Source: Pseudomonas promysalinigenes
Lineage (GTDB): Bacteria > Pseudomonadota > Gammaproteobacteria > Pseudomonadales > Pseudomonadaceae
NCBI RefSeq assembly: GCF_014269025.2
Contig: NZ_CP077094.1
Coordinates: forward strand, 806,001 to 870,000
Reading direction: 5' to 3'
DNA: 64,000 bases
The notes beneath the pieces were generated by a model, which worked only from the letters and a program-made list of their open reading frames with translations, was not told where the DNA came from and did no database searches. Below are positions 51,432 through 62,449 of this stretch, one piece after another. The position numbers and the translations under genes are program-made. Within the stretch, counting starts at the first letter, position 1, and every line of letters starts with the position of its first letter.

Positions 51432-52589
51432 TCAGTGATGCGTCCGGGTGGACGACATGGCCAGGTTTTCTTCGGATTTACGGTTGTGCTTGAGCTGCGC
51501 GATCCACTGCGGGTCGAAGCTGCTGAGGTCGCTGGTCATCGGCAGATAACGTTCGGGGAATTCCCACACCACAACCTGGGGCGGGGCGTTTTTGAAGGCA
51601 TCGCTTTGCAGGTACTTGAGCATCGGCAGCAATGGGCCGTGGCCGTCTTCGGCGTAATTGGCGACATCGCTGTGCAGCGCCTGCTGCAACGCGCCGAGGA
51701 AGTTCCAGTGCGCATTGGCGCTGTAGCTGGTGCCCACCAGGGCCACCGGGATCTGGGTATCGGCGAACAGCGCGTCGCCGCCGGCAGCATCAGCTTCGGC
51801 CGGGCGAGTGGTGAGTTGTTGCAGATTGTCCGGAGCCGGCAGCAGGTCGCTGAACAGTGGGTCCAGCGGCAGGAAGTTGGTCAGGTCGCCCTTGTAGGGA
51901 GCGGTGCTGCCAGCGTCGGTGATGAACGCCTGAGGCTCGCCGTCGAGTAGGCGCTGACGGCTGACCGCATCTGCCAGCGTCTGGGCCGCGACTTGCGCGC
52001 CCATCGGCGTCCAATGGGTGTCGGTACGCAAGAACACTTGGCCGCGAGCTTTGGCCTGCTCCAGTGCGGGCATCAGGTCGGGGGCGAACACATTGGCCTG
52101 ACGCGCCTGGGCATGGAAGCGGTTGTACAGCTGATCGTGCAGGCTGGCCGGTTGCTGTTTGCCGATGTATTCGGCATACACCCGCGCCTTGGCCGGGATG
52201 ATCGCCAGCACCAAGTGGCTGCCGTGCTTGCGCAGGGTGTCGCGCACGCCTTGGATCAGTGCAAGGTTCTCCTGCATCTGCTGCTCGGCATTGGCAGTAG
52301 GCTTGAACTCTTCGTCAGTGAACAGCCACTGATCGCGGCCCAAGACCACACCAGGGCGGCCTTCGTTGAACAGTTTGAAGTCCAGGGCGGCCCAAAGGTT
52401 GGTACCCAGGCGCTTGATGGGGAACTGCTCGTCGTAGTGGGTTTCTGCGGCCTTGGCCAGCTTGCCGTTGAGCAGGGTCATCTGCTGGGTACGGTGAAAG
52501 CCTTCAAAACCGCCTGTGGACCACACGCCCATGCCTACCAGCAGGCCAAGGAACGACAGGGAGTAAGTGATACGTAATGTCCGGTTCAT
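51432..52589 (-). CDS. algJ: Alginate O-acetyltransferase AlgJ
   Basis: 385 aa, N-terminally anchored periplasmic SGNH-hydrolase-like protein needed for alginate acetylation. Catalytic elements are Asp-His in LRTDTHWTPMGAQ and Ser in ALVGTSYSANAHW; GRDQWLFTDEEF precedes them. Membrane anchor is about residues 7-25. ATG 52589 (MNRTLRIT) has GAGGGG 8 bases upstream, while a longer frame overlaps algI. It lies 10 bases after algI. Confidence 0.94.
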   Translation of the reverse strand: MNRTLRITYSLSFLGLLVGMGVWSTGGFEGFHRTQQMTLLNGKLAKAAETHYDEQFPIKRLGTNLWAALDFKLFNEGRPGVVLGRDQWLFTDEEFKPTANAEQQMQENLALIQGVRDTLRKHGSHLVLAIIPAKARVYAEYIGKQQPASLHDQLYNRFHAQARQANVFAPDLMPALEQAKARGQVFLRTDTHWTPMGAQVAAQTLADAVSRQRLLDGEPQAFITDAGSTAPYKGDLTNFLPLDPLFSDLLPAPDNLQQLTTRPAEADAAGGDALFADTQIPVALVGTSYSANAHWNFLGALQQALHSDVANYAEDGHGPLLPMLKYLQSDAFKNAPPQVVVWEFPERYLPMTSDLSSFDPQWIAQLKHNRKSEENLAMSSTRTHH

Positions 52590-52599
52590 GGCGTGCCCC

Positions 52600-54060
52600 T
52601 CAGAACTGGAAGTACAGGAACGGCGAGTAGCTCTGCGCCGAAAGCTTGAGGATCGAGGCTGCAAACAGCAGCAGGATCAGCGCGCGCGTCATCACCCGTG
52701 CCCAGTCCAGGCCGATCGAGCCATCGGCATTGACCTGCGCCGGGCTGCGCATGGCTGCCGCCGGCGTGGCGTGGCGGTAGAAATCGCGCAGGCCGAAGAA
52801 CGCCAGGCTGAGGTAAGCGATCACCAGGGTCGCCACCTGCAGGCCGGTGAGCTGGGAGCGGTTGAGCTCTGACAGCTGCCACTGGCCGAAGCTGAACATG
52901 GCGCCATACATGCGGGCGGCGACGTCGAGGTTTTCGGCACGGAAGATCACCCAGCCGACCACCACCAGCAGGAAGGTGACGGCCCATTTCACCGGGTTGA
53001 AACGCTGTGGGTTGGTGTCGATACCCAGCGCCCGCTCGATCGCCAGCCACATGCCGTGCCAGGCACCCCAAATGATGTAGGTGAAGTTGGCACCGTGCCA
53101 AAGGCCACCGAGCAGCATGGTCAGGAACAGGTTGCGGTAGGTGTTGAAAGTGCCTTTGCGGTTGCCGCCCAGGGTGATGTACAGGTAATCGCGCAGCCAG
53201 GTGGACAGGCTGATGTGCCAGCGCCGCCAGAACTCGGTGATCGACTGGCTGATGTAGGGCTGTTTGAAGTTCTCCATGAAGCGAAAGCCCATCATCAGCC
53301 CCAGGCCGATGGCCATGTCGCTGTAGCCGCTGAAGTCGAAGTACAGCTGCGCGGTGTAGGCCAAGGCGCCAAGCCAGGCGTCACCGGTGGTGGGGTGCTG
53401 CAAGGCGAAGCAGTGGTCGGCTACCACGGCCAAGGTATCGGCGATGAACACTTTCTTGATGAAGCCTTGCATGAAGCGGGTGCAGCCTTCGGAGAACTTG
53501 TCCAGGGTATGGGTACGGTTGTTGAACTGGTCTACCAAATCCTTGAAGCGCAGCACAGGGCCTGCGATCAGGTGGGGGAAGATCGCCACGAACGCCGCGA
53601 AGTCGATCAGGTTGCGTGTGGCCGGGGTGTCACCGCGATACACATCGATGATGTAGCTGATCGACTCGAAGATATAGAACGAAATGCCGATAGGCAGCAG
53701 CACGTGGGTGAGGATGAACGGCTGCATACCGAACGAGGTGATGATCGCGTTGAGGCTCTCGACACCGAAGTTGGCATATTTGAAGTAGCCGAGGATCGCC
53801 AGGTCTACACCCACGCCCAGCAGCAGCCAGCGCTGGGCTGGCTTGGTGCGCACGCCGCACGCACCCACGCGCAGGCCGATCCAGTAGTTCCACAGGGTTA
53901 CGCCAGCGAACAGGGCAAGGAAGTCGACCCGCCACCAGGCGTAGAAGATGTAGCTTGCGACCAGCAGCAGCAGGTTGCGATAGCGTTGTCCGCTCAAGTA
54001 GTACAGGCCGAGGAAGACCGGCAAGAACAGGAACAGGAACACGTTGGACGAGAAGACCAT
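52600..54060 (-). CDS. algI: Alginate O-acetylase AlgI (MBOAT)
   Basis: 486 aa inner-membrane protein of the MBOAT family with about 10-12 helices. It moves acetyl groups across the inner membrane to AlgJ/AlgX. MBOAT signatures are FKQPYISQSITEFWRRWHISLS and the catalytic His in LWHGANFTYIIWGAWHG. It opens VFSSNVFLFLFLPVFLGLYY. Separated from algL by 121 bases, the largest internal gap of this operon, which contains a hairpin. Confidence 0.96.
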   Translation of the reverse strand: MVFSSNVFLFLFLPVFLGLYYLSGQRYRNLLLLVASYIFYAWWRVDFLALFAGVTLWNYWIGLRVGACGVRTKPAQRWLLLGVGVDLAILGYFKYANFGVESLNAIITSFGMQPFILTHVLLPIGISFYIFESISYIIDVYRGDTPATRNLIDFAAFVAIFPHLIAGPVLRFKDLVDQFNNRTHTLDKFSEGCTRFMQGFIKKVFIADTLAVVADHCFALQHPTTGDAWLGALAYTAQLYFDFSGYSDMAIGLGLMMGFRFMENFKQPYISQSITEFWRRWHISLSTWLRDYLYITLGGNRKGTFNTYRNLFLTMLLGGLWHGANFTYIIWGAWHGMWLAIERALGIDTNPQRFNPVKWAVTFLLVVVGWVIFRAENLDVAARMYGAMFSFGQWQLSELNRSQLTGLQVATLVIAYLSLAFFGLRDFYRHATPAAAMRSPAQVNADGSIGLDWARVMTRALILLLFAASILKLSAQSYSPFLYFQF

Positions 54061-54150
54061 CCCGGTTCTCCTAGTTGTTCACAGCATCCGGGGCACAGCG
54101 CCCCCCAAACCCCCCACGCAAACGGCGAGGGATACCAAGCCACCCGAGGA

Positions 54151-54164
54151 GCGGGTGAACCCGC
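54151..54164. repeat. REP-like hairpin between algL and algI
   Basis: GCGGGT-GA-ACCCGC forms a 6-bp stem within a GAGGAGCGGGTGAACCCG stretch that resembles the P. putida REP core. It is in the 121-base gap 54061-54181, which also has two runs of six C (near 54101-54114). It may stabilise the upstream mRNA or attenuate transcription into algI-algJ-algF-algA. Confidence 0.6.
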
Positions 54165-54181
54165 CCACACAGGGGATTACG

Positions 54182-55285
54182 TTACTTTTTCGATTCTGCG
54201 TTCGGGTCGTAGAGCCGGGTCACATCACCGCCCAGCCTGAAGCTGTTGAACGGTTGCATGCCGTGCTTGCGCTCGAGGGTGTCGCCGACGCAGTGGTAAA
54301 GCGCGCACCAGGGCTCGAGCCAGGAATATTTGTTGTCGACCTTCAGGTCCTTCATGTCCTGCTTCTCACCGGCACGGGCGGCAAACAGACGTGGATCGCG
54401 AGCACCTGCCAGCACGCCTTCGCCCAGGCGTTGCAAGGCAAAGTTGTTTTCGCGGCGCAGATCCACACCATTGGCCTGGGCGAAGCTGGCAATCATCGCC
54501 AGCGGCGGCAAGGCGTAGTTGTGATAGGCCAAGGCACGTTGCCGGCGTTTGATTTCGTTGGGCAAAAAGCCCTGCTCGTCGACCTGATTGGCGCCAATTT
54601 TGAATTCCTTCACGGCCCAGTCGAACAGGTCGCGGCGGTCGGTAGCCACGGCCGTGGCCATCACCGACCAGGCAGCCCAGTAGCTGTGGTTGTTGATTTT
54701 CTCCAGCGGCAGGTTGCTCCAGTCGCGAACGGTTTGTTCGGCAAGGCGGGCAAACCACTTCTCGATCTGTTCGGCCTGGGCCTGGTGCGCGGCAAGCGGG
54801 CGTGCGTTGGAGAACTTAAGCCGCAGCCAAGACCCGCTCATGCTGCCCAGCGCCCATTTGCGCATGGATTTGCCGGTATGGTTGTAATCGGTGGACATCA
54901 GCGCGTCGGCGCGCGCCCAGGTGCCGAGCCAGGTCAGGGTGCAGTCCAGCTGTGCGGGGCGGCCGTCACGCATGTATTGGCCAACCATCTTGCTGACGCC
55001 TTTTTCCAGCGTGGTGATGTCTTCGGTGGACGTGCGAAAGGCCTTTTCCGAAGCCAGGTTCAACGTCGCCCGGGCCTTGTCCGAGCCCTCGTATTTGCTG
55101 CGAAACTGCAGCGCACCGGTATACGGCTTGGGTGCCGGTTCACAACGGAAATTACCGTCGCCGGTCTTGGGCTTCTCGATTCCCTCGTAATAGCCCTGCG
55201 GGGGTACCAGCGCGGCGTGCGCGGCGCCGCCGCACAGGGCCAGGGCGAGCAGGGCAGGGCGGAACAACTGCTTGAAATGGGTCAT
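54182..55285 (-). CDS. algL: Alginate lyase AlgL
   Basis: 367 aa periplasmic poly(mannuronate) lyase (PL5), which clears alginate trapped in the periplasm by beta-elimination. Signal peptide ends near GGAAHAAL (about residue 24). Family hallmarks are [10 protein letters not shown] with catalytic His/Tyr and [18 protein letters not shown] 55285 (MTHFKQLF) is the start; the frame is open 75 codons further inside algX, which is spurious. It follows algX by 7 bases. Confidence 0.95.
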   Translation of the reverse strand: MTHFKQLFRPALLALALCGGAAHAALVPPQGYYEGIEKPKTGDGNFRCEPAPKPYTGALQFRSKYEGSDKARATLNLASEKAFRTSTEDITTLEKGVSKMVGQYMRDGRPAQLDCTLTWLGTWARADALMSTDYNHTGKSMRKWALGSMSGSWLRLKFSNARPLAAHQAQAEQIEKWFARLAEQTVRDWSNLPLEKINNHSYWAAWSVMATAVATDRRDLFDWAVKEFKIGANQVDEQGFLPNEIKRRQRALAYHNYALPPLAMIASFAQANGVDLRRENNFALQRLGEGVLAGARDPRLFAARAGEKQDMKDLKVDNKYSWLEPWCALYHCVGDTLERKHGMQPFNSFRLGGDVTRLYDPNAESKK

Positions 55286-55292
55286 GGGCGCC

Positions 55293-56732
55293 TCACTGGC
55301 CGGCCTGCGCGGTCTGCGCGGGCCCGGCAAAGTTGTTGCGTTTGCAGAGTTTGGCCTGGACTTTCTGGGTGCCGCTTTGCGGCCCTTGGACTTCGAAGGC
55401 CAGCAGGCTCTGGTTGGCCCAGTCCTCGTCTTCGCGCATCTGGAAGACGAAACGGCCATCGGTGTCGGAGGTTTCCGGCTTCTCCAGCTTGATGTCCTCG
55501 TGACGGCCATTGAGATACCACAGGGTGGCCTGCAGCACCTTCACCGATGGGTCGTCGAACTTCACATCCATCTGCAGGTTGCGGTTGACCAGGTTCTTGA
55601 TCACGCCGCCCTTGCCGTTGACCATCAGCTCATTCTTGCCGGGCTTGAGGGTGGTGCTGGCGCTCATCAGCGCTGGGCGGTCGTCGCAGCCGTCGTCGAG
55701 CAGGGCGAGGATCTGCCGCCAGATGGTTTCCTGGTCCAGGCGGTAAAGCGGCGAGAATTCCCAGATAAGGATTTTTGGTGGGTTTTTCTGGAACTCTTCG
55801 CTGCCCAGGTACTGGATCATCGAGCCTTCCAAACCGCCACCGGGGAAGGCGACGTTGAGCACGTCGGCGCCGATGTATTGTTCGAGGAAGCCGGCGAAGT
55901 TGTAGTTTTTGCCGCTGTGGCTAGTGCCTACGAGGGTGATCTGGGCATTGCCGCCATCGCCGAACAGGTCGTCGCCGCCGCTGGAGCCTTTCGGCTCGGT
56001 GGCGAACTGATCCATGTACTGCACCGCATAGCTGGTGCCGCACAGTTGGCCGGCGACATTGTGCAAGGTGCCGGTCTTGCCCATGCGCCCGGACTTGTGA
56101 GTTTCGAATTCCTTGCGTGGTATGCCTTCGAAGGCCGGCATCTGGTGCACCGTGTCGGCCACGATCTTGGCCGCGCGCTGGGCACCGTAGGGTGTCCAGT
56201 GCTGGTCACCGCGGAAGTAGAAATCCTTGCCCTGGTCGGCGGCGGCCAGCTGCTCGTTGGTCAGTGGCGACAGGTCTGGCACGTTGTAGCCCATGCTGGC
56301 GAAGCGCTTGAGCATCGCCTGGTAGTTGCCCAGCGCCTTCTGGTAATCAAAGGCGGCTTTCTCTTTGGGGTTGAGCATGTTGCGGTTCACCAGGCCCCGG
56401 GTCGGCTGGTAGACCACCACCAACTCAACGCCACGCTTCTTGAACGCGTCGTGCACCTGCTGCAAGCGTTTGTAGCCGGCCGGCGTGGTGTTGAACTCGG
56501 TACGCAGGTCTTCACGGGTACGGAACAACCAGTCGCCCTGCGCCTGCACCAGCGTGGTGAAGTTCTGCTGATAGCGGGTGGTGTACCGGCTGGCGTCGTG
56601 TGCCTCGGGGCACAATTGGCAGCACGGCTCGGCGGTGAAGGTCGGGGCCTTTATCTGGTCGGCGCGCACGCCCTGGCTAACGGCCAAAAGCGCAGCGGAC
56701 AGGCCCAGCAGTTTCATCAGGTGTGGAGTCAT
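55293..56732 (-). CDS. algX: Alginate biosynthesis protein AlgX
   Basis: 479 aa periplasmic O-acetyltransferase that also scaffolds the alginate secretion complex. Signal peptide ends near QGVRA-DQ (about residue 25). The SGNH-like domain has Asp-His in [13 protein letters not shown] and Ser in [13 protein letters not shown]; a C-terminal carbohydrate-binding module covers about 340-470. It terminally acetylates mannuronate, with acetyl delivered by AlgI/AlgJ. It lies 13 bases after algG. Confidence 0.95.
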   Translation of the reverse strand: MTPHLMKLLGLSAALLAVSQGVRADQIKAPTFTAEPCCQLCPEAHDASRYTTRYQQNFTTLVQAQGDWLFRTREDLRTEFNTTPAGYKRLQQVHDAFKKRGVELVVVYQPTRGLVNRNMLNPKEKAAFDYQKALGNYQAMLKRFASMGYNVPDLSPLTNEQLAAADQGKDFYFRGDQHWTPYGAQRAAKIVADTVHQMPAFEGIPRKEFETHKSGRMGKTGTLHNVAGQLCGTSYAVQYMDQFATEPKGSSGGDDLFGDGGNAQITLVGTSHSGKNYNFAGFLEQYIGADVLNVAFPGGGLEGSMIQYLGSEEFQKNPPKILIWEFSPLYRLDQETIWRQILALLDDGCDDRPALMSASTTLKPGKNELMVNGKGGVIKNLVNRNLQMDVKFDDPSVKVLQATLWYLNGRHEDIKLEKPETSDTDGRFVFQMREDEDWANQSLLAFEVQGPQSGTQKVQAKLCKRNNFAGPAQTAQAGQ

Positions 56733-56745
56733 GGTCTGGGCTTCC

Positions 56746-58305
56746 TTAATCGATCATTTCGCTCTGGCGCTCGACCGGGTCGATCAGCACGGCCTTCTGC
56801 TGGCGCACCAGCAGGTCGAGGATTTCGTCCTGACGCTCGCCAAGCACGCCGTTGAGGCTGATGCCGCTAGCCTTGCGCGGGGCGAGCATGGACACCTTGT
56901 ACAGCTCGACCGACAGCGGTGAGTCGATCGACAGCGGGCCGGAGCCATTGGCCGCCAGCTCGCCCCCGACCACGATCAGCGACACCTTGGTGTCGAAGGG
57001 GTCCAGGGCGATGTCGCGGTCGGTATCGGACAGGTCCTTGATGTGCCCGTACACGCCGACCAGCCCGTTGGCCATGGCGATGTTGTCGTACAGGCGAATG
57101 TTCACGCTGTTGCGCACCCGGATGCCGTGGCGACGGTTATTGATCAGCTTGTTGCCCCAGATCAGGTTGTCGCCGCTTTCGTACAGGGTGATGCCGTCGG
57201 TGTGGTTGCGATAGATCTCGTTGTAGGCCACCAGGTTGTTGATGCTGTTACGGTCGATCACCACGCCCGAGAGCTTGTTGTCGTAGCTCTTGTTATTGAT
57301 GATCCAGCTGTCGTTGACCTCACGGGAAATGATGATCCCGTGCTTTTTCTTGGTGCCGTACACGGTGTTGCCGGCAATGATCAGGCGGTGCGAACGGTCG
57401 TGCGGGTCGATGCCATAGACGATGTTGTCGCGGTAGGTGTTGTCCTTGACCACGAAGTCCTGGGTTTCGTAGCAGTAGAAGCCATACCACATGTCGCTGA
57501 AGGTCGAGCCGATGATCCAGCCGGTAGGCTCGGCGCGGCCCATGCGCTTGGACATGTTGGGGGTGTATTGCGAAATGCTCACACCATACGACTTGGATTT
57601 GGAATAGCCAAAGCTGGCCATCTGGGTGTTGACGATGTAGGTCTCGGTGCCCCCCCACGAGAGCAGGAACGGGCGGAATTCCTTGGGCGAGCGGAAGGTC
57701 GCGGGGCCGTTGTCCTTCTCGCGCCAGCCGGTTACCTGGGTGTCGGTGACGAACAGCTTGCCATCGTTGATCACAAACGCGCCGCCCTCCTGGGACAGGC
57801 GCAGCTGCTTGACCTTACGGTCGATCTCGAGGATGCCCTTATGCCCGACCACGATCGGCAGGCGCGCCATGTACACGCCAGGTTCTACCTCGCGCAGGTA
57901 CTGCTTGGGTACCTGCTTGCTCAGCTCCACCAGGTCGACATGGCCGTCATCGACGAAGATCGCTTGAGGAATCCCGTGCTGGCGCTGCACCCACTCGGCG
58001 GCTTTGTTGTCGCCGCCGATGAATTCCTTGAGGGTGTCCTCCTGGAACATGCGGCGCACGCTGACTTTGCCCTTGTGGCTGCGGTCGATTTTCTTCTGCA
58101 CGGCTTGGGCGGTGTAGCCACTGAGGTCGGGCAGTTTTGGCGGGTCCATCTGCAGCGGCTCGATCGGTGCGCTGGCCACGGTATAAGTCTTGGCCTGCTG
58201 CAGGCCCTTGGCGAGCGTCTGTGGTTCTGCGGCGAAAGCCAGGCCACTGGTCAGCAGCAGGGCGCTGGCTAGAAGGCTGTGACGCAAGTGCGGGTGAAGG
58301 TTCAT
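56746..58305 (-). CDS. algG: Mannuronan C5-epimerase AlgG
   Basis: 519 aa periplasmic enzyme turning D-mannuronate to L-guluronate at the polymer level. Signal peptide ends near GLAFAAEP (about residue 27). The right-handed beta-helix (about 220-450) has repeated asparagine-ladder segments, and the catalytic DPHDR (YGIDPHDRSH) is present. The C-terminus has a short extra domain. It lies 16 bases after algE. Confidence 0.95.
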   Translation of the reverse strand: MNLHPHLRHSLLASALLLTSGLAFAAEPQTLAKGLQQAKTYTVASAPIEPLQMDPPKLPDLSGYTAQAVQKKIDRSHKGKVSVRRMFQEDTLKEFIGGDNKAAEWVQRQHGIPQAIFVDDGHVDLVELSKQVPKQYLREVEPGVYMARLPIVVGHKGILEIDRKVKQLRLSQEGGAFVINDGKLFVTDTQVTGWREKDNGPATFRSPKEFRPFLLSWGGTETYIVNTQMASFGYSKSKSYGVSISQYTPNMSKRMGRAEPTGWIIGSTFSDMWYGFYCYETQDFVVKDNTYRDNIVYGIDPHDRSHRLIIAGNTVYGTKKKHGIIISREVNDSWIINNKSYDNKLSGVVIDRNSINNLVAYNEIYRNHTDGITLYESGDNLIWGNKLINNRRHGIRVRNSVNIRLYDNIAMANGLVGVYGHIKDLSDTDRDIALDPFDTKVSLIVVGGELAANGSGPLSIDSPLSVELYKVSMLAPRKASGISLNGVLGERQDEILDLLVRQQKAVLIDPVERQSEMID

Positions 58306-58321
58306 CAGGTTTCTCCCGGCT

Positions 58322-59800
58322 TCAGAAGCGCCAGATCACGTCGACGAAGGCGCGGTGCATGTACGAATCCGCTTCCTTGCCGTAGGCGTCGCCCGGCTTG
58401 AACACACCAGCGCGCAGGCGCACCAGGGCAGAGGGCTCGTCGATTGCCTGGCTCATCGAAGCCGGCAGCAGGCCTTGCTTGAAGTATTTGGTGACGACCA
58501 GGTCCATTTCCTGGCCGAGGTCTTTTTCGCCATCGACCAGCTGGCGATTCACGCCGTTGTCGTTGACCACTGCATTGATGCCGCTGGAGCCGATGTTCTG
58601 GTTGCCGTCGACCCGCCAGAACTTGTGGTAGATCAGGCTGGCGTCGTAGTCATCGCGCAGCTGCCAGGAGGCGAACAGCGTGGCGGCCTGCAAGTTGCCC
58701 AGCTCGCCACGGAACGCTTCGCCGAAGCGATGCACCCGCGAGCGGGTGCCGGTGTAGTTGGAGCGGTTACTTTCAAGTCCGGTCTGCTCGAAGTTGCCTG
58801 AGCCATCGTCGCCACCGCCGCCGCTGCCACGGGCATAGGCGGCGCCAACCTGCCATTGCGGGTCCAGGCGCAGACGGATGCCCAAGTCGGTGGCCCACGC
58901 GTTGACGTTGCCGCTCTGCTTGCCGGTCGCGACGGTCTGGTCAGCGACAGTCTGGCTGCTGAGGGTGTCACGGTCGCCGGTCAGCCATGTGACGCTGCCC
59001 CAGTAGTTGACGGTGTGCTGGTTGCGCCAGTTGTAGGCGTCGCTGTTGGCCTCAAGGCCCAGCCAGGTCAGGTCGCCGGTGCGGGTCTTGTCCAGCGCAT
59101 CGACGGTTTCGCCGGGGTTTTTCAGGCTGCCACTGTCGTGGGTGTGATGCGCGCGCAGGCCGACCCAGTGACCCGGTGTCCACTGTGCGGCGACGTTGCC
59201 GTAAAGGTGGGTACGGTCCTTGTCTTGCGGGGCCAACTCGGTAAGGTCGGTACGGTACTCGCTAAAGCGCTGAGCCACGCCCAGGTCAGCCTTGAGCAGG
59301 GTGGTATCGAAGGTCCAGTTCAGCGCTTCGATGTTGGTGTCGCGCCACATCCCATCGTCGCTGCGCAGGCGCTGGCGGCCCAGGCGCAGTTGCTCCCCTG
59401 GGTAGGCCGTAAGCCCGCTGTAGCCAACCCAGAACTCGCGCATGGCCAGGTAGCTCTTGTCCTGCTTGCGCCCGTCGGCGGCGGTGTCGGTGGTGGTACC
59501 GTCGTCGTTCTGGCGCAACGTGTCGGTTTCGATGGTGTCGGTGGCGCTGACCGCCTGGCCCATGGCGAAGGCGCTCCAGTTACCGCGCTCGCCGTACACC
59601 CAAGGGCGCAAGTCCAGGCCCAGGCCGTTGACGTCGCCACCTGAGCGAGTGCCAAGGTCACGGTCGTCTTCGGATTGGCCGGTGATTTTCACATCCAGGC
59701 CGAAGTTCTTTTCAGCGGTCATTTCCGCCAGGGTCGGGCAGGACCACAGCAAAGCGAAGCTCAGGCCGATGCCGGCTTTCACGAAAGGGTTGAGCGTCAT
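58322..59800 (-). CDS. algE: Alginate outer-membrane export porin AlgE
   Basis: 492 aa, 18-stranded outer-membrane beta-barrel through which alginate leaves the cell. Signal peptide ends near CPTLAEMT (about residue 25). [25 protein letters not shown] opening, [17 protein letters not shown] and a terminal FVDVIWRF with final Phe support the assignment. It overlaps algK by 4 bases, matching the AlgK-AlgE partnership. Confidence 0.95.
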   Translation of the reverse strand: MTLNPFVKAGIGLSFALLWSCPTLAEMTAEKNFGLDVKITGQSEDDRDLGTRSGGDVNGLGLDLRPWVYGERGNWSAFAMGQAVSATDTIETDTLRQNDDGTTTDTAADGRKQDKSYLAMREFWVGYSGLTAYPGEQLRLGRQRLRSDDGMWRDTNIEALNWTFDTTLLKADLGVAQRFSEYRTDLTELAPQDKDRTHLYGNVAAQWTPGHWVGLRAHHTHDSGSLKNPGETVDALDKTRTGDLTWLGLEANSDAYNWRNQHTVNYWGSVTWLTGDRDTLSSQTVADQTVATGKQSGNVNAWATDLGIRLRLDPQWQVGAAYARGSGGGGDDGSGNFEQTGLESNRSNYTGTRSRVHRFGEAFRGELGNLQAATLFASWQLRDDYDASLIYHKFWRVDGNQNIGSSGINAVVNDNGVNRQLVDGEKDLGQEMDLVVTKYFKQGLLPASMSQAIDEPSALVRLRAGVFKPGDAYGKEADSYMHRAFVDVIWRF

Positions 59801-61233
59801 AGCGAGTCCTCACCGTCTACTTCTTTGTCGTCGTCCTGCAGGGCTTCGAGTGCCAGGGTGCTGTTGGCACCCTGCGCCATGCTGCCGCGGGCTTGCTGTT
59901 CCTGGGCCAGCACGTGCTGGGCCTGGCTGCGCTGCTCGGGCGTGAGCTGTTGGTCGAGCTGTTGCAGCAGTTCGCTGGACTGCGGCGTCGGGTTGGCCTG
60001 GGCCAATTGCGCGAATACCCAAGCGTTGTCTGGTTGCGGGCGAATGCCATGGCCTTCGCTGAACAGTTGGGCGAGCGCATAGTCGGCGCTGTTCTGGCCG
60101 CCACGGGCCGCGGCGAGCAGGTTATCGACGGCCTTTTGCGGCTCGACGCTGCCCAGATAGCCGCGGCGGTACAGTTGGCCAAGGTAGTAATGGGCGCTGG
60201 TTTCCCCTGCGTCGGCGGCAGCTTTGAGGTGCTGCTCGGCTTTTGGCGCGTCCGCAGGCAGGCTTTTGCCTTCGTAGTACAGGCGGCCCAGCAGCAGTTC
60301 GGCGCGGGGCTGCTCGGCTTCTCGGCCTTTGTCGATGTAAGCCATCAGCTGGTCGGTATCGCCCAGTTCGGGGAATTCGTACAGCAGCTGCGCCAGGCTG
60401 ACCCAGGACGCTGGGTTGGCTGGGGCGACCTGTTCGAGCAGGTTTTTGGCGGTTTTCTCGTCGGTCTGGCCAAGGCTGCGGTCAGCCAGCACGCGGGCGA
60501 CACTGTCGACCCGGCTGGCCAGTACGGCGCCACGGGCGTACGCGGACTTGAGCTGGCTGATCAACGCAGCCTGCTGATCGGCCTGGGCACGCTTCTGATA
60601 GACCGTGGCCAATTCCACATAGCAGATGTCGGTGGCGCTGAGCGCTGCCTTGCAGATGCGCTCGACTTCGGTCAGGTGCTGCTCGTAGGTGCCCTGGGTA
60701 CGGTACAGCAGTACTTGGGCAAGGCCCGCTTCCGGGTTGCCGGCGGCGCGCCACTGGTCGATCTGCTGTTGGGCGTTGACCTTCGGGAAGCTTTGCGGGT
60801 AACTCAGGTACAACATTGCCAGCGGGATCAGGGTATTGCCCTGACCTTGCTCGGCGGCGAGCATGAGCTGCGTTTCTGCTTCTTCACGTTCGCTTTGGGT
60901 GCTGTTTGGCTTGGCCACCAGCAGGCGGCCCAGGCGTGCTTGAGCTCGCGGCGAAGTGGCAGCGGCAGCACGGTACGTCGCCTCGGCTTCCTGAATCTTG
61001 GCAGGGTCGCGCGTGGCGACCTTGATATCGGCAAGGCCCACCTGCGCGTCGCTGTAGCCAAGGTCTGCCAGGGCCTTGTAATTGCGTTCGGCAAGCGCCG
61101 TGTCACCGCGCTTGAGGGCTTCGTTGGCCAGGCGCTGGTCGGGCAGGCCGGCACAGCCGGCCAAACTGACCGCGGCGGCCAGGGCGCAAAGCCCAAGCCA
61201 GGGGCCACGGTGCTCGAGGAGTCTGCTGGTCAT
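59797..61233 (-). CDS. algK: Alginate biosynthesis lipoprotein AlgK
   Basis: 478 aa outer-membrane lipoprotein with lipobox SLAGC (Cys 27). The mature part is a stack of TPR/Sel1-like repeats (for example [51 protein letters not shown]). It localises AlgE and links it to the periplasmic complex. Its stop overlaps the algE start as ATGA. It begins 12 bases after alg44. Confidence 0.95.
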   Translation of the reverse strand: MTSRLLEHRGPWLGLCALAAAVSLAGCAGLPDQRLANEALKRGDTALAERNYKALADLGYSDAQVGLADIKVATRDPAKIQEAEATYRAAAATSPRAQARLGRLLVAKPNSTQSEREEAETQLMLAAEQGQGNTLIPLAMLYLSYPQSFPKVNAQQQIDQWRAAGNPEAGLAQVLLYRTQGTYEQHLTEVERICKAALSATDICYVELATVYQKRAQADQQAALISQLKSAYARGAVLASRVDSVARVLADRSLGQTDEKTAKNLLEQVAPANPASWVSLAQLLYEFPELGDTDQLMAYIDKGREAEQPRAELLLGRLYYEGKSLPADAPKAEQHLKAAADAGETSAHYYLGQLYRRGYLGSVEPQKAVDNLLAAARGGQNSADYALAQLFSEGHGIRPQPDNAWVFAQLAQANPTPQSSELLQQLDQQLTPEQRSQAQHVLAQEQQARGSMAQGANSTLALEALQDDDKEVDGEDSL

Positions 61234-61245
61234 CGGCGTTCCCTC

Positions 61246-62412
61246 TTAGAGGCCGTGGGCCGAGGCTTTGTCGATCAGCCCGTTCAGCGATGGACCGCGG
61301 TCAGCGTTGACCGAGGCCGGGCGGCCGGCCAGTTCAGCCGGCATGGCGCTGTCGGGTTTGATCTGTACACGGATGTCAGAGGCCAGGTCGTCGCTGTTGA
61401 GGCTGGCGCTGCTGACGATCTGGCCGGTGCGCACTTCGTCTTCGCCAGCTACCTGGAAGTTGACTCGGGTGCCTGGCTTGACCTCGTCGAACTGGCGATA
61501 GCTGAAGCGCGCTTCGACCATCGGCTGGGTGGTGCGCGGTATCAGTTGGAAGATCGGCTGGCCCTTGGCGGCGTACTGGCCGTCGTCCACCAGTTGGCGG
61601 GCGACGACGCAATCGCATGGGCTGGTGAGCGTGCCGGAGAGCTGCTTGCCGAACAGTTCCTCGATTTTTGCAGGCTCCAGCTGCGAGTCGTCCAGGCTCC
61701 CTTTGAGCATGTCCAACATGCTGGTGGTGAAGCTGGCCAGCGGCGCACCCTTGGCGATTTGCCCGCCGATTTCGGCCAGGCTGTTGACGGTACCGTCACG
61801 CGGCATGGTCACGGTAGAAGTTGGGACGGCGACCACCCCGGCTTCGGCATGGCTGACGAAGTACATGCCGTAAAGCGATTTGGCGACGAAGCCGAAAGCG
61901 GCCACGCCTACCACGAACACCCCCAGGGTCACGGTCACGGCCTTCAGGCGGCCGAAGGCCGACAGGCCTGAGCCACTGTCTTTTTGCTTGCGTGCCTTGG
62001 TGAAGTTGTCGCGCTGCAGGGTGCTCAGCACATCGCCTGCGGTGATCAGCTCACCGGAAAGGTGACTGGTGATGATATGGCGCAGCGTCGCGATATCGCG
62101 AGGTTCGAGGTTCTGGAACTGCGCGCCGGTGCGGCCGGTGGCGTTGTCATAAGCGCGCACCTGGAACTCGATGTCCATCGACAGGCCCAGGTTGTCTACC
62201 GTGAACTGCAGGCGACCGCGCAGCACTTCACCGACCGACAGCGGCTGCTTGCTGTGGAAACTCAGGCCGCCGGCAGACAGGTCATCGACCTTCACATCCT
62301 GAGCCTGGCGGTCTTTGTCCAGAAAGCGCAACTTGGCCGGGATGCGCACCCGGGCGTGTTGGCGCTGGGCTTCGGACTCATGCACGACGTTGACGTTCAC
62401 GGCGGTATTCAT
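61246..62412 (-). CDS. alg44: c-di-GMP receptor and alginate polymerase subunit Alg44
   Basis: 388 aa. N-terminal cytoplasmic PilZ domain with the c-di-GMP-binding residues in the positions described for P. aeruginosa Alg44: Arg17 and Arg21 (RQHAR) and Asp44/Ser46 (DDLSAGGLSF). One membrane helix near 158-180 and a periplasmic membrane-fusion-like domain follow. With Alg8 it polymerises mannuronate when c-di-GMP is bound. It lies 37 bases after alg8. Confidence 0.96.
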   Translation of the reverse strand: MNTAVNVNVVHESEAQRQHARVRIPAKLRFLDKDRQAQDVKVDDLSAGGLSFHSKQPLSVGEVLRGRLQFTVDNLGLSMDIEFQVRAYDNATGRTGAQFQNLEPRDIATLRHIITSHLSGELITAGDVLSTLQRDNFTKARKQKDSGSGLSAFGRLKAVTVTLGVFVVGVAAFGFVAKSLYGMYFVSHAEAGVVAVPTSTVTMPRDGTVNSLAEIGGQIAKGAPLASFTTSMLDMLKGSLDDSQLEPAKIEELFGKQLSGTLTSPCDCVVARQLVDDGQYAAKGQPIFQLIPRTTQPMVEARFSYRQFDEVKPGTRVNFQVAGEDEVRTGQIVSSASLNSDDLASDIRVQIKPDSAMPAELAGRPASVNADRGPSLNGLIDKASAHGL

Positions 62413-62449
62413 CTTGGTTTGTTCCTGTTAATTCCGATCCGGGTTGGGC

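Noticed and set aside
53056..56855. Three long plus-strand frames across algI, algL and algX
   Set aside because: Antisense shadows of well-identified alginate genes.
59893..61971. 692-codon frame antisense to algK and alg44
   Set aside because: Shadow of the alginate genes, with no domain or credible start; the alginate reading is certain.
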